Below, piece by piece: positions 1 to 9,900 of a DNA stretch of 37,068 bases (within the stretch, counting starts at the first letter, position 1; each line of letters starts with the position of its first letter). The DNA lies in IMG/VR virus record IMGVR_UViG_3300026184_000107, positions 1-37,068 of that record; one strand, written 5' to 3'. Origin of the DNA: a virus. Below the pieces are notes generated by a model, which worked only from the letters and a program-made list of their open reading frames with translations, did no database searches and was not told where the DNA came from. Position numbers and translations under genes: made by a program.

Positions 1-7
1 AGCGCGC

Positions 8-63
8 TGGTGTAAGGCGCCACATGGTTTGAGAAACGGTGCCGCTTGGTTTGATAGTGGTGC
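8..63. repeat. Phage right attachment end (attR-like) with three tandem transposase-binding repeats
   Basis: Reading inward from position 8 there are three related direct repeats: TGGTGTAAGGCGCC (8-21), TGGTTTGAGAAACGGTGC (25-42) and TGGTTTGATAGTGGTGC (47-63). The first begins with TG, and the opposite window end finishes in ACACCA, the inverse of TGGTGT, so the termini match as 6-base inverted ends. Closely packed sites at one end and widely spaced sites at the other is the known layout of Mu attR and attL. Positions 1-7 would then be flanking host DNA. The assignment is inferred from repeat layout, not from a known recognition sequence. Confidence 0.65.
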
Positions 64-73
64 ATTTTTCACC

Positions 74-112
74 AATCGGCCGATTTAAACGCTCCTTCAA
101 ACGCTCTGAAGG
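74..112. repeat. Palindrome, direct repeat and hairpin beside the right phage end
   Basis: A perfect 12-base palindrome (AATCGGCCGATT, 74-85) is followed by two copies of TTYAAACGCTC (84-94 and 96-106) with a 12-base period. The second copy lies in a hairpin with the stem CCTTCA/TGAAGG (94-112). There is no clear U-tract for minus-strand transcription, so calling it a terminator of the last tail operon is uncertain. It could equally hold extra transposase or host-factor sites. Confidence 0.35.
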
Positions 113-145
113 TCCCTTTTCGGCCCGATCATAGCAGCCCACCGC

Positions 146-337
146 TCACCCTCGCGGCCGCCACCCGTGGCCGCCAGCTGCTCCAGCCTCCGCCGGCCGG
201 GCGAGAAAGCCGAAACCGCGGCCGCTCCATTCGACACAGAGAAGCTCCCAGCCGCCCATGACGGCGTCGAGCCCGGCCTCGATGCGCTCGGATTCGGTAA
301 TCGGCACCCAGCCTACGAAAAGCGGCCCGAGCCGCAT
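146..337 (-). CDS. Small hypothetical protein at the end of the tail operon
   Basis: A 63-residue protein of unknown function, the last gene before the phage right end. The ATG at 337 is preceded by GGAG with an 8-base spacing and lies 4 bases after the stop of the upstream gene; the longer in-frame reading upstream looks like non-coding translation. The sequence starts MRLGPLFVGWVPITESERIE and ends in a Gly/Arg-rich tail. I recognise no family. Its position after the tail-tip genes suggests a small tail-associated or post-tail accessory protein, but this is inference from context. Confidence 0.55.
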   Translation of the reverse strand: MRLGPLFVGWVPITESERIEAGLDAVMGGWELLCVEWSGRGFGFLARPAEAGAAGGHGWRPRG

Positions 338-341
338 TTGG

Positions 342-632
342 TCAGCTCCCGGAGGACGCCTTCGTCGCCGCCTGCTCCTTCGCCACCGCCTCGCTCGCGA
401 GGTCGGTTGCATCGAGCACCTTGCCGGGGCGGTACTTAGTTACGTCGCTGTCGCTGGGAGCGTGGATCAGGATGTCGAAGCGCATGAGCGCCTGCTGCGG
501 GTTGCCGCCCTCCGGGATCGCGGTCACGCGCAACTGCTCGACCTCGCGGGTACCGGTCTGCTGCCCCGTCTTGGCGTCGTGGATGGGCTGCGGGGTGCTG
601 TAGCTCTGAGAGCCGATGATTTTGAGCTTCAC
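342..632 (-). CDS. Hypothetical protein of the post-tail-tip region
   Basis: A 96-residue protein starting at a GTG (632) with GGAG 8 bases upstream. It begins MKLKIIGSQSYSTPQ and contains a Gln/Thr-rich middle and a polar Ala/Ser/Lys C-terminus; there are no membrane segments or cysteines. I do not recognise the family. It lies 14 bases after the previous gene and 4 bases before the next, so it is part of the tail operon. A structural or tail-assembly role is possible from position only. Confidence 0.6.
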   Translation of the reverse strand: MKLKIIGSQSYSTPQPIHDAKTGQQTGTREVEQLRVTAIPEGGNPQQALMRFDILIHAPSDSDVTKYRPGKVLDATDLASEAVAKEQAATKASSGS

Positions 633-646
633 GGTTGCTTCTCCGG

Positions 647-1018
647 TCAGGTTACAAAGGCCGCGGCGGTGATCGCGTCGCGGATGTCGTCGTCGATGTC
701 TACCACCGCGTCGGGCTCGCCGAGGACAACTTCGAGCATCTGCTTCTTAACGGCGTCGATGCCGCCGTCGGCCACGATGTCGGGCGGCGCGTGAGGATGG
801 ACGCGCATAGCGGTGATGGGCTTGCCCATCGCGTCGGTCACGGCGCTCCCGTCGGTGCTCACCTGGCGCGCGTACCAGATGCAGTCGAGCACCTGGTTCT
901 TGCGGCGCTTGCACTCCCACCGGCAGGCGACATAGGTGCCCTTGCCAGGATCGCTCGTCAGCTGGTAGCCGGTCTCGCCATCGGCCAGGTTCTGGATCGT
1001 CGCGGTCTTGTAGCTCAT
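647..1018 (-). CDS. Hypothetical protein downstream of the tail tip protein
   Basis: A 123-residue protein beginning MSYKTATIQNLADGETGYQL. It has two cysteines near the middle (ACRWECKRRKNQVLDC region) and an acidic C-terminal third with VVDIDDDIRDA. It starts 15 bases after the J-like tail tip gene and is co-oriented with it. I do not recognise a family. The location directly after the receptor-end protein suggests a tail-tip accessory or chaperone, but the sequence itself does not show that. Confidence 0.6.
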   Translation of the reverse strand: MSYKTATIQNLADGETGYQLTSDPGKGTYVACRWECKRRKNQVLDCIWYARQVSTDGSAVTDAMGKPITAMRVHPHAPPDIVADGGIDAVKKQMLEVVLGEPDAVVDIDDDIRDAITAAAFVT

Positions 1019-1033
1019 GGCTCTACCTGTGAT

Positions 1034-4000
1034 CTACGGGCAAACGGTGTTATGCCCGATCATGAAGTTGCCCCAATCCTCGCCGGCGCCGTAGCTCATC
1101 CCGGGCGGGGTGGTGGTGATCGTCATCAGCTTCTGCGTGCCGAGGTCCTCGACGCCGGTGACCACGGACTCGCCCTTGGCCGTCAGCACGGGTTTGCCGA
1201 GCATGTCTTCGGCGAGCACCGTCGAGCCGTCAGGCTGCTCAAAGCCGGTGCCCTTCGCCCAGACGCAGGCCGCGCCGTTCTCGGCGACGAGGCGCACCGC
1301 AGGGCCCGAGCGCGGATGGGTAGCCGAGGCGCGGCAGACACCGCGAAGCTTGAAACCGTGGGCGAGCACGAGGCGTGCCCCGGGACAGGCGCGCGAAGCG
1401 CGGAAGGCGTGGTTGAGCAGCATCGAGGCGCCGACGCATATCTTGCCGCCGCCACCACCACCGCCGCCACCTCCCGAGGCGCCGGTCGTCCAGTCGCCCA
1501 GATAAAATAGGCCGTCCTGATTCATCACCTGCTTGGGATCGGTCGAGTAGACGAGCGTCACCGCGCCTCCGGCGTAGCCGGGGTCGTTCGCGGCGAAGTG
1601 GAACTTAGTGCCCGGCGCCAGATGCGGGCTCGCCCAGCTGTTGTAATCAACCTGCGCGCTTCCGACCTGGTAGACGGATGCGCCCTCGTTCACGGTGTAG
1701 GTGTTGTCACCGCTGTTGTAGATCTCGCTCCAGCCGCCGCTCACCTGGTACTGGGTTGCGTATCCGGCGGTGTTGAGCGCGATCAGGTTGCGTCCATCGC
1801 CGATGCGCGCGCCGCCCGGTTTCGTGATCGTCTGAGAATCTACGAGCAGACGCGGGTTTCCCAGCACAGGCGCTGTGCCTCCTGAGCCGCTGTCGTGAGT
1901 CTCAAACACCAACCGGACCCACGCAGCCGCCGCCGGGACGGGAACCACTGTGCCATAGTCGGTCCCGACCGCTGACTCGCGCGCCGGGCCGCAGTAACCT
2001 TTGATCGAGCTGCGCGCCTCATCAACGAAGACCGCGTAGAAGCGCGCAGCACTCGTGCCGGTCGCCGCCGTGCGCACATCGAAATAGACTCCCACCTGCT
2101 GACCGGGCTTGACCCTGTGGTATGCGATATTGCCTCGGCCATCCTTGTTGGCCGCCGAGCCGCCGCCTCCTGCGCTCACGGGGTTCCCGCCGAACCCGCC
2201 GTCGCCTGTCAGCGCCGCACCGCGCCAGAAATCGGCGCTGGTCCCGGCTGGATCGATGACTTCGTTGTCAGCGGCCTTCTGCGTTAGAAGCGCCGTCTGC
2301 TGGGTGGCTTTCCATGCGAAGCGGTCCGCGCTGTCGGGGACTGATCCCATGTCATTCGGGTCGCCCGGACTGCCCTTCAGGAACCCGTGATCCAGCGTGG
2401 TGGCGATGCCGCTTCCGGCGGGGATGTTGCCGCCGTGCTTGTTGGCGTAGCCGAGGGAGAAGTCCACACCGGCGGGGCCGACCACCGGGTTGTTCAGGCC
2501 GCCGAGGTGCTGGCTGACCTCGTCGTGTTTGGAAAGGTCGTCGGCGGTAACATCGATGCCACCCGTCTGGCGCCAGAGCTTGATCGGGCGCCCGGCGCTG
2601 TCGCGGTGCGACATGGCGAAACGCCCGTAGGTCGAGCCGTCATGCGCCTGCGTGTCGAGCCCGATCCAGTTCTGGCCGAGTCCGCCGATGTGGTTCGTGA
2701 CCTCGGAGTGCTGCGAGAAGTCATCCGCTGACACGTCAATGCCGCCGGTCGGGCGGTGCAGCTTGATCGGGCGCCCCGTGTCGAGGAAGGTGACATCAGT
2801 CGTGCCGCGGCTGTTACCGTCCGGCACATTGTCCGCGGAGCCGCCGGTCGTGGCGCCCGGCGTCGTCGTCCAGTTGCTGAATTGGTAGCTGTTCCCCCTC
2901 GATGCGACGCGGTAGTAGTAGGCGGCGGGGCCGTCGAAGTGATGATCGACTGATTCGCCGCCCACGACGCGCAGATCCGACCAGGTGTTGCCGTCGGTCG
3001 AGTACTGCACGCTTGACTCGACGACGGCGGCCGGGTTCGGCAGCTTCCAGGCGATGTGGTTACCGTTCGCCCGCGGGCTCACCGCGAGATCGATCGGGTC
3101 GGCCGGCACGTCGGGGATCTCCTCGGCCTGCCCGAGCGTGTAGGTCACGGCCGTGAGATTCGCCAGATCCTCCGTGCCGCCGCCGTAGAGATTGAACGCC
3201 TGCAGCTTGATGTAAACCGTCTTCCCGGCATCGCCCGGGTCGAATGGCCAGCGGAAGAAGTGATCATCGAGGCGCAGCCACGGCGCGCCGGCGGCGTGGG
3301 CCGCGATCGCCGTGTTGTAGCATCCGCGGCGCAGGTAGCCGCCGCCGAGCGTGTAGGTGCCGTCGCCGTTGAGCGTCGTCGAGGAATAGGCGACGAGCTC
3401 CTGGTCGACCAGCATCAGCGTGACCATCTCGTCGGCGTCGGCCTGGGATCCACCGTTCAGCTCGCCTGGGCCATCGAGCGCGACCCCGAAGTTGTTCGCG
3501 GTGTCCGGGTCGGACGCAGAGGTCGCGAGACCGGCGGAGAGCGTCCCGTAACGGCATCCCGGGTAGACGGTTCCGACCTGCGTGTACGAGACGTTGTCGT
3601 AGCTGACCCACACATGTGCGCCGCCCCAGTTCTTGCCGGTGCCGGCCACGCCCATCCACACTTCAGGCTGGTCGCATAGGAACTGCGGCGCGCGGAAGAG
3701 TACGGGAACCTGGGTGGTGTCGGGAGCGCCCTCGGTGTTCGGCGTGAACCCCGCGGCCGGCTCGATCGCGTAGCCGGCACTCTCGCTCACGCCCTCGGCG
3801 AATTCCTCGGCGACGATCTCGAGCTCATTGTCGGAGGACTCGTGCACCTCGGTGAGGCGCACCGGCAAGTGGTCCAGGTTGAGCTGCGGATCCGTGAGGG
3901 TGACGATTTCGCCTGGCGAGCGGGCAAAGTGGCGCATGTCGATCGTCGTCCGGAACGTGTTCCGGATGTAGAGATTGCGCTGGAGCGCCCACTGCGCGAC

Positions 4001-5023
4001 GCGCTGCGCGAGCGCGCCGTCCTTGATCGCGTGCGCCTGGATCGTCTCCATCGATCGCACGCCGCGCCGGTCGATGTCCGCCTGGTCCTTCGCCTCGGCG
4101 ACACTCGTGACATAGTTGTTGCTGCGGTCGACGTACTCGACGCGGATGCAGTTGTAGGCCGAGGAGAGCGGCTTGCGCTCGATCCGGAGCGGCTTCTTGA
4201 AGTCGTCGGGGCCCAGGTCCGCCTTGGAGGTGAAGTCGGGCGTATAGGTGACGCCGTTCCCGGTCGCGGTCTGGTCGCTGTAGGGGATGATCTCCAGCGT
4301 CCCGCCGGACCATACCGCGTTGGAGTTGGTGACGGCGAGCAGCTTCTTGATCAGCTGCAGCATGGTCGTTTCCTGGTCGACCACCGGGCTGATGAAGATG
4401 CTGTTCGCGACGCAGTAGTCACGGAAGAGGCTCAGGTCGCCGAGTGCCCCGAAGCCGATGCCGTGCGTGGCGCTCGTGAGCAGGTCCTGCAGGATCGCCG
4501 AGGGCTCCGCATCGTCGACGGTCCCGCTGTTGAACGGGAGGAGCCCGTAGACCTCGAAATTCAGGTTCGGGACGTGCGGGCTCGAGCCGAGTTTGATGTT
4601 GAGGCAGCCGACATAGGCGACATACGGATAGGAGAGCGCCTCGTTGCCGCTCCAGTGCGACCAGGGCGACTGTCCGGCCGCGCCCGTCTTGAGCGTGCCG
4701 TTGATGTCGCCGAGCGCGAGCGTCCCGCTTCCCTTCCAGATGGTCCCGAGCTTCTGGATCGGGCCCTCGCAGAGCGCGAGCGCGAAGCTCGAGCTGTAGG
4801 TGTAGGAGGTGGACGCGCCGCCGCCGCCGCCCTTTCCGACCTGCTGCTTGTGCTCCACCGCCTGGAAGTCGCCGTACCAGATCAGGTTCCCGCTGACCCG
4901 CGCCCGGCCGTAGACGATCGGCAGCCCCTTGCCCCAGTTCGACGCCTGCACCTGGACGCCGTTGGCCCGCTGGGCCTGCGTCGCCATCGGCTTGCCCTGG
5001 CCGCTGCCGAAAAGGCCGCTCAA
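1034..5023 (-). CDS. Tail tip / host-specificity protein (J-like, GTA gp15 type)
   Basis: A 1329-residue tail tip protein, the largest gene here and the last of the conserved tail-tip set (DUF2460, DUF2163, NlpC/P60, this). The N-terminal third (GLPIVYGRARVSG, then CEGPIQKLGTIWKG) matches the J/GTA-type central tip proteins of flexible tails, which contact the cell surface. A fibronectin-like section follows at about residues 640-720. Two copies of a GRPIKL...GGIDV...EV..H.GGL motif lie 61 residues apart. A run of ten glycines (1445-1474) separates a cysteine-containing C-terminal domain, probably the receptor-contact part. Translation appears to start at TTG (5023), overlapping the NlpC/P60 stop; an internal ATG at codon 13 is the alternative. 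Confidence 0.88.
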   Translation of the reverse strand: MSGLFGSGQGKPMATQAQRANGVQVQASNWGKGLPIVYGRARVSGNLIWYGDFQAVEHKQQVGKGGGGGASTSYTYSSSFALALCEGPIQKLGTIWKGSGTLALGDINGTLKTGAAGQSPWSHWSGNEALSYPYVAYVGCLNIKLGSSPHVPNLNFEVYGLLPFNSGTVDDAEPSAILQDLLTSATHGIGFGALGDLSLFRDYCVANSIFISPVVDQETTMLQLIKKLLAVTNSNAVWSGGTLEIIPYSDQTATGNGVTYTPDFTSKADLGPDDFKKPLRIERKPLSSAYNCIRVEYVDRSNNYVTSVAEAKDQADIDRRGVRSMETIQAHAIKDGALAQRVAQWALQRNLYIRNTFRTTIDMRHFARSPGEIVTLTDPQLNLDHLPVRLTEVHESSDNELEIVAEEFAEGVSESAGYAIEPAAGFTPNTEGAPDTTQVPVLFRAPQFLCDQPEVWMGVAGTGKNWGGAHVWVSYDNVSYTQVGTVYPGCRYGTLSAGLATSASDPDTANNFGVALDGPGELNGGSQADADEMVTLMLVDQELVAYSSTTLNGDGTYTLGGGYLRRGCYNTAIAAHAAGAPWLRLDDHFFRWPFDPGDAGKTVYIKLQAFNLYGGGTEDLANLTAVTYTLGQAEEIPDVPADPIDLAVSPRANGNHIAWKLPNPAAVVESSVQYSTDGNTWSDLRVVGGESVDHHFDGPAAYYYRVASRGNSYQFSNWTTTPGATTGGSADNVPDGNSRGTTDVTFLDTGRPIKLHRPTGGIDVSADDFSQHSEVTNHIGGLGQNWIGLDTQAHDGSTYGRFAMSHRDSAGRPIKLWRQTGGIDVTADDLSKHDEVSQHLGGLNNPVVGPAGVDFSLGYANKHGGNIPAGSGIATTLDHGFLKGSPGDPNDMGSVPDSADRFAWKATQQTALLTQKAADNEVIDPAGTSADFWRGAALTGDGGFGGNPVSAGGGGSAANKDGRGNIAYHRVKPGQQVGVYFDVRTAATGTSAARFYAVFVDEARSSIKGYCGPARESAVGTDYGTVVPVPAAAAWVRLVFETHDSGSGGTAPVLGNPRLLVDSQTITKPGGARIGDGRNLIALNTAGYATQYQVSGGWSEIYNSGDNTYTVNEGASVYQVGSAQVDYNSWASPHLAPGTKFHFAANDPGYAGGAVTLVYSTDPKQVMNQDGLFYLGDWTTGASGGGGGGGGGGKICVGASMLLNHAFRASRACPGARLVLAHGFKLRGVCRASATHPRSGPAVRLVAENGAACVWAKGTGFEQPDGSTVLAEDMLGKPVLTAKGESVVTGVEDLGTQKLMTITTTPPGMSYGAGEDWGNFMIGHNTVCP

Positions 5024-5445
5024 AGCACGCTCCAGTAGCCCACAAGGCGATGTTGAAGGCTCGTGCGCTCGAGCCGCTCGACCACATGGGCATCCACGTA
5101 GGCGTGGATAATGAACTCCTCATCCAGGACGATCGCCCCGTGGCTCGCGCAGCGCCCGAAGCGGTAGAGCGCGACGTCGCCGGCGAGCGCACGGTCGACC
5201 GGGCGCGCGAAGCGCTCGACCGTCTGCCGGAATCGCTCCTCGTTGCGGTGCACGTGCCAGTCGGCCGGATAAGGCTCCGGTCGGAACCAGGGCACTAGGC
5301 CGACGGCCGAATAGACGCCGATCAGGAAGTGCGCGCAGTCGACGCCGACGCCCTTCACGCACTGGGCATGGTGGAACGGCGTCCCCAGCCAGGAGAGCGC
5401 CTCGGCGCAGATCGCCGCGCGGTCAGCGGAGACGGATAAGGCCAT
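5020..5445 (-). CDS. NlpC/P60-family tail tip peptidase
   Basis: A 141-residue cysteine peptidase-like protein. It shows the NlpC/P60 pattern: the catalytic Cys at residue 37 in KGVGVDCAHF and a histidine at residue 102 in ASHGAIVL, with a further HAY at 114-116. In GTA-like and lambda-like tails this protein (TIGR02219 type) is a tail-tip enzyme or scaffold that may cut peptidoglycan during DNA entry. The chosen ATG (5445) overlaps the end of the DUF2163 gene by 23 bases; the longer frame upstream is only a shadow of that gene. It overlaps the J-like gene start. Confidence 0.88.
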   Translation of the reverse strand: MALSVSADRAAICAEALSWLGTPFHHAQCVKGVGVDCAHFLIGVYSAVGLVPWFRPEPYPADWHVHRNEERFRQTVERFARPVDRALAGDVALYRFGRCASHGAIVLDEEFIIHAYVDAHVVERLERTSLQHRLVGYWSVL

Positions 5446-6385
5446 GCCGCCCCCTGCCGCCACGCGCCGGGCCGCCGCCGGCCGAGCCCCCGCCGGATCC
5501 GCCGTTGCCGCCCGCATCGGTGCTCCCGCCGCTGTATTGCGTCGACGGGTCCGGCACATACGGGAAGCCGCGGAAGTGGGCGAGATTGGCGAACCGGCCC
5601 TGGCAGGTCGCGCGGGTCTTGTCGCAGCCGGCGACAATCGAGACCCCGTCGCCCTGGGCCGGAATGTCGTAGAGCGGATAGGCGAGTGTCACCACGCCGC
5701 CCTTGAACGTCTTGATCTGGCGCACCTGGCCGCTGTTCACCCCGCTGGTGAACTCGACCTTGCCCTGGGCGAAATAGTCGTCGGGCTGCGAGACGCCAGA
5801 GAGCGTGAAGCTCGTCGCCGTCGGGCTCGAGCCCACGGTGCCCGCATAGGTGAAGTTCGCGGCAAGCAGCCCGCAGACTCCGTCGAAGAGCGTGTTCGCG
5901 CAGTGCGGGAGCACCTGCGTGCGCGGCATCGTGGCCTTGAGCTGTGCGAGCTCGGACTCGACTGTCACCGTCACCTTCTTGCCCTGCGCCTTCACGTCGC
6001 CCACGATGCCAGTGAACATGTTCACGCTCCCGACGCTCGTGTGGTCCCAACTGTCGGAGATGAACCGGTCGACCGTGACCTTCGCGTCGTCGAGCAGGTT
6101 CTTCCACGCGGCCGAAATCAAGGGCTCCCCGTTGATCTGCGTGCTCCCGTCATCCGTCAGCGTGATGTCGAGCGAGTCCACCGATAGCCCGAGCTTCCAG
6201 CTGATCTTCTTGCGCGAGATCGGGGGGCCGAGCTCGAAGGTGTTACCGCCGACAGTGAGCGCCGCCTGGGAGCCGGTCCAGCGGAGCACCGTCCCGTCCG
6301 AGAGTGTGAACGTATAAAGATCGGCGATCTTGAAGGGACCGCCGGCATCGAGCACCGCCTGCATCGCCGCCGGCACCGTCTTCAT
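5423..6385 (-). CDS. DUF2163 / BR0599-family tail protein
   Basis: A 320-residue tail-tip assembly protein of the DUF2163 plus BR0599 type, the GTA hub family. Evidence is the N-terminal KTVPAAMQAVLDAGGPF, the central LFDGVCGL and the C-terminal CDKTRATCQGRFANLAHFRGFPYVP-like segment with conserved cysteines. The final 35 residues are Gly-rich and low in complexity. It overlaps the DUF2460 gene by 4 bases (ATGA) and the NlpC gene by 23 bases. Known relatives form the distal hub between the tail tube and the J-like protein. Confidence 0.85.
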   Translation of the reverse strand: MKTVPAAMQAVLDAGGPFKIADLYTFTLSDGTVLRWTGSQAALTVGGNTFELGPPISRKKISWKLGLSVDSLDITLTDDGSTQINGEPLISAAWKNLLDDAKVTVDRFISDSWDHTSVGSVNMFTGIVGDVKAQGKKVTVTVESELAQLKATMPRTQVLPHCANTLFDGVCGLLAANFTYAGTVGSSPTATSFTLSGVSQPDDYFAQGKVEFTSGVNSGQVRQIKTFKGGVVTLAYPLYDIPAQGDGVSIVAGCDKTRATCQGRFANLAHFRGFPYVPDPSTQYSGGSTDAGGNGGSGGGSAGGGPARGGRGRHGLIRLR

Positions 6386-6951
6386 CGGTGCGTCCTCAGA
6401 ACGACATTGCCCTGGTGCAGCTGCGAGAGAAACTCGTCCGCGCTCAGGTGGTCATTCTTGAACCGCACCTTGTAGTAGTAGTTCCCCGTCCAGGTGAGCG
6501 CAGCGCCGCTTGCCGGCGCCGTGGCGAACGTCACCTCACCAGGAGAGGGACTATCGAAGGTGGCCGAAGCGGCGGCCCCTGCAACATAGGCCGTGCGGGC
6601 GCCGAAGGTGGCATCGACCGGCAGCACGAAACCGCCGATCGAGCGCAGCAGCGGAAATGTCTTGGTCGCGCCGTCGCCCGCTCCGAAGGACGCCTGGTCG
6701 ACCGAATCATCGCCGGGCCCCGCATCGAACAGAAACGGCGCGCCGCCGGCGCTCTCGAGGAACAGCCCGAGCAGTTGGTCCATATCGCCCGGCTCGAACC
6801 AGGCGTAGGTCAGGTTGAACTCGAAGAGTGGGTACTGGAAGTAGGTGCCGCCGACATAGCGGCCGGAGACCGATTCACCCCCGACGGCCGTCATGATGAC
6901 GTTGCGCGTGATCGGCCACGTCAGACCGGCGAGCGTCGGGTAGACATTCAT
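6382..6951 (-). CDS. DUF2460-family distal tail protein
   Basis: A 189-residue protein with the hallmarks of the DUF2460 (TIGR02217) distal tail family: PLFEFNLTYAWFEPGDMDQL in the N-terminal half, a phrase resembling GDGATKTFPLLR in the middle, and YYYKVRFKNDHLSADEF near the C-terminus. Relatives in GTAs and siphoviruses form the distal tail ring linking tube and hub. It starts 4 bases inside the end of the tape measure gene (ATGA overlap), as expected for coupled translation in this operon. Confidence 0.82.
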   Translation of the reverse strand: MNVYPTLAGLTWPITRNVIMTAVGGESVSGRYVGGTYFQYPLFEFNLTYAWFEPGDMDQLLGLFLESAGGAPFLFDAGPGDDSVDQASFGAGDGATKTFPLLRSIGGFVLPVDATFGARTAYVAGAAASATFDSPSPGEVTFATAPASGAALTWTGNYYYKVRFKNDHLSADEFLSQLHQGNVVLRTHR

Positions 6952-9900
6952 GCGAAGGCCCCGTCACGGTGCGCCATCCCGAGCGCCTCGGCCAGGATGT
7001 CGCGGTTCTGTCGGGCGTAGTCCCGGAAGCTCTCGGCATCCATCGCATGGATGTGGTAGGTGTTGCTGCCGCCATTACCGCCGCCGCGCACCAGGTTGCG
7101 GATGCCCTCGGCCTCGCGGGCCGGGAGCACCATCTCCTGCTTGTGGACCATCGCCATCTGGTCCTGCGGGATTTCCCACCAGCCGCCGGCGGCGGAGGCC
7201 ACGCGCCCGGCCCAGGAGGCGACCAATGCGCCAGCCGCGATCGCCATGACCGGCGCGAGGAACGGGCCGACGTAGGGGATGCTCGCGATCGCCGAGTAGA
7301 CGCTCGTCATGACGTCCCACATCTTCATGAGGATCTTCTTCGTGACGGTCGCCGCCGTCTTCAGCAGGCTCTGCTTGTTGGCCGCATCCTCGATCGCCGC
7401 GCGGGAGCTCTCGCCGGCCGCGGTGACGGTCGTCAGTGCGATCTGCGTGGCGACCCAGTGCGAGACGCGCTTCATGGCCGTGTCGATGAACTCGCCGGTC
7501 ATCGACTGGAGGAAGTTCCGCTCGGCGTTTCGCCAGGTGAGCGTGCCGCGGATCATCCCCTTGACCGACTGGTCGATCGCATTTGTGACAACCCCGAAAC
7601 TCTGGATCCACTTCTTGCGCACGGAGAGCTGCATGCGTTCATTCAGCTGGGTGATCTTCTGCGCGTGCTGCTCCTGCAGGGACTGGATCTGCAGCATGAT
7701 CCGCTTCTGCGTGCCCTCGTCGCCGGAGGCGAGCGCGAGCTTGCGCAGCAGCGCCTGGCGCTCGACGCGATACTTCGCGTTCTCCAGCGCGCGCAGCTGC
7801 TGGACCTCCTGCTCCCCACCGATCTGGCCCATCGCCAGGCGATGGTGGACCATCTCCCGCGCGATCTGGAGCTGAGAGAGGGCCGCGTGACGCGTGCTCT
7901 CAATCTCCACCTGGCGCACCTGGCGTCGCTTCATCGCCATCTGCTGGTCGATTCGGAGCATGGCCTGCCCGTGCTCCTGCTCGAGGCGTTCGATCTGCAG
8001 CTGCACCTGGCGCTTGGCCACCTCGTCGCTCTTGTCGACCCCGAGCTTCTGCTGGAGCGCGGCGCGCTCGACGCGATACTTCGCCTCCTCGAGCGTGCGC
8101 AGCTGCTGGAGCTCCTGCTGCCCTCCGATCTGCCCCATCGCGAGGCGCTCCTTGACCATCTGCGAGGCGATCTGAATCTGAGCGACGCCGGCGGCGCGGG
8201 CCGACTCGATCCCGATCTCCTTGATCTGGCGCGAGGTGCGGTCGTACTTCTTGAGGATGTCGTTGTGGAGCTGGCCCCAGTTCGTGGTGTTCAGGGTGGT
8301 CCGGGCGGCGGCACGATCCGAGGAGCTCGCGTGTGAATCGTTGGCGAGCTTCTCCGCGGCGGCGCGGGCCTCAGCCAGGTGGGCCAGCTCGCGCTGCATC
8401 CTGACCTTCTTGTCCAGCGAGCCCGACTCGCTGTCGATCCAGTGCTTCTGCTGGATGTAGCTCTGCGTCTCCGCATCGACCGCAGCCTTTGCGCGAGCCG
8501 CCTCCTTGTTGCCGTGGATCTTCCCGGCGAGGCTCGCCTGTTCCTGCCCGAGGCGGTGCAGCTTCTCGCGCACCTTTTCGATATCGCCCGGGGAAGTGGG
8601 GATGAACTCGCGGCCGTCCCACACGCCGCCGCCGGACTTCAGGCGGTCGAGCTCCTTGGCGGTCTGATGGATCGCCTGGTCGACGGCATTGAGCTTCTGC
8701 TGGAGCGTGTCGGGCGTCGCCGCCTGCTTGATCGTGTCCCACAGCGAGGACCACATCCACTTCTCGGCATGCAGCCATAGAAGGATGCCGCTCTCCTGGT
8801 GCGTGACGTCGGAGGCCCGCTGCGCCATCGCGCTCGACAGACTCTGGACCGCGACGCGCGCCGCCGCCTCGGTGTCGCCTTCCCGCTGGAGCGCCGCGAT
8901 CTGGTCGTAGGTCGAGGCCGTGAGGAAGTGGTACTGGTCGTTGAGCTTGGTCACCGCCTGGACGGGATTGTCGGCGAGCTTGGTGAACTCGCCCACGACG
9001 CTCTTCAGGCTGTCGCCGGTGAGCTGAGCCATCGACGCCGCGCCGATCCCCACCTGGCGCAGCTCGTCGCCAGTAAAGCGCCCCGTCTCCGCGACCGCCT
9101 GGAGCGCGGCGCGCCCCTGGCCGATCGTCACCGAGTCGCCGGCGATCTCCTTGGCCATCGCGTGGTATTCATCCCGCGTGACTCCGAGATAGCCGCCACT
9201 CTCCTCGACGGCCCGGTTGAAGGCCGCCTCTTCCTCTTCCGCTTTGAGCGCCGCCGTGGCGAATACGCCAATGCCGGCAGCCGCCCCGACCGCCGCCAGG
9301 CCCGTCCCGGTGAACAGGTACTTCATCAGGCCGATGCGATTGCTGAGCGTGGCCAGCGTTCCGGGGATGCGCCGCGTGCGCCCCGAGAGCATCTCGTCGA
9401 CCAGCGCGCTGTACTCACGCGTCGCGCCGCCGCTGGAGAGCTTGAGACCCTCCATCGCCGCCGCCTCGGTACCGGCCGCGGCAGCGCCTTCTTCCTCGGC
9501 CGTGGCGGCCGCGCGCTGCTCGACAATGAAACCGGAGAGCGAGTCCCGGACGCCGTTCTGCTCGTCCCTCAACGCCTGGAGCGCGACGGTGTCCCCGGCG
9601 GCCGCCGCAGTCGCGGCCGTGGAGGACTCGACGATCCGGTCCCAGCTCGCCCGGAGCGCCGCGGCCTCGCCGGACGCCTCGGCCTCCATCGCGGCCGCGC
9701 CACGCGACGAGAGCGCGATCGAATCGATGGCGCCGGCGGCTTTCTGCGCCGACTCCTCCACGCCTTTGTTCGCTTCCTCGAGGGCGGCGCCGGCGCCCGC
9801 GTATCCGACGGCCGACGGTGCCGAGGGCGCGGCGCTACTGGAAGCCTCGGCTCCGGTGCTCGCCGCGGCCGCGCCGGCGCCGCCGGACACTGCCATCGAG

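Noticed and set aside
6969-8336. Plus-strand frame of 455 residues inside the tape measure gene
   Set aside because: Leu/Asp/Arg-rich composition typical of the antisense of a high-GC gene; no ribosome site or known motif, while the minus-strand frame has clear tape measure features.
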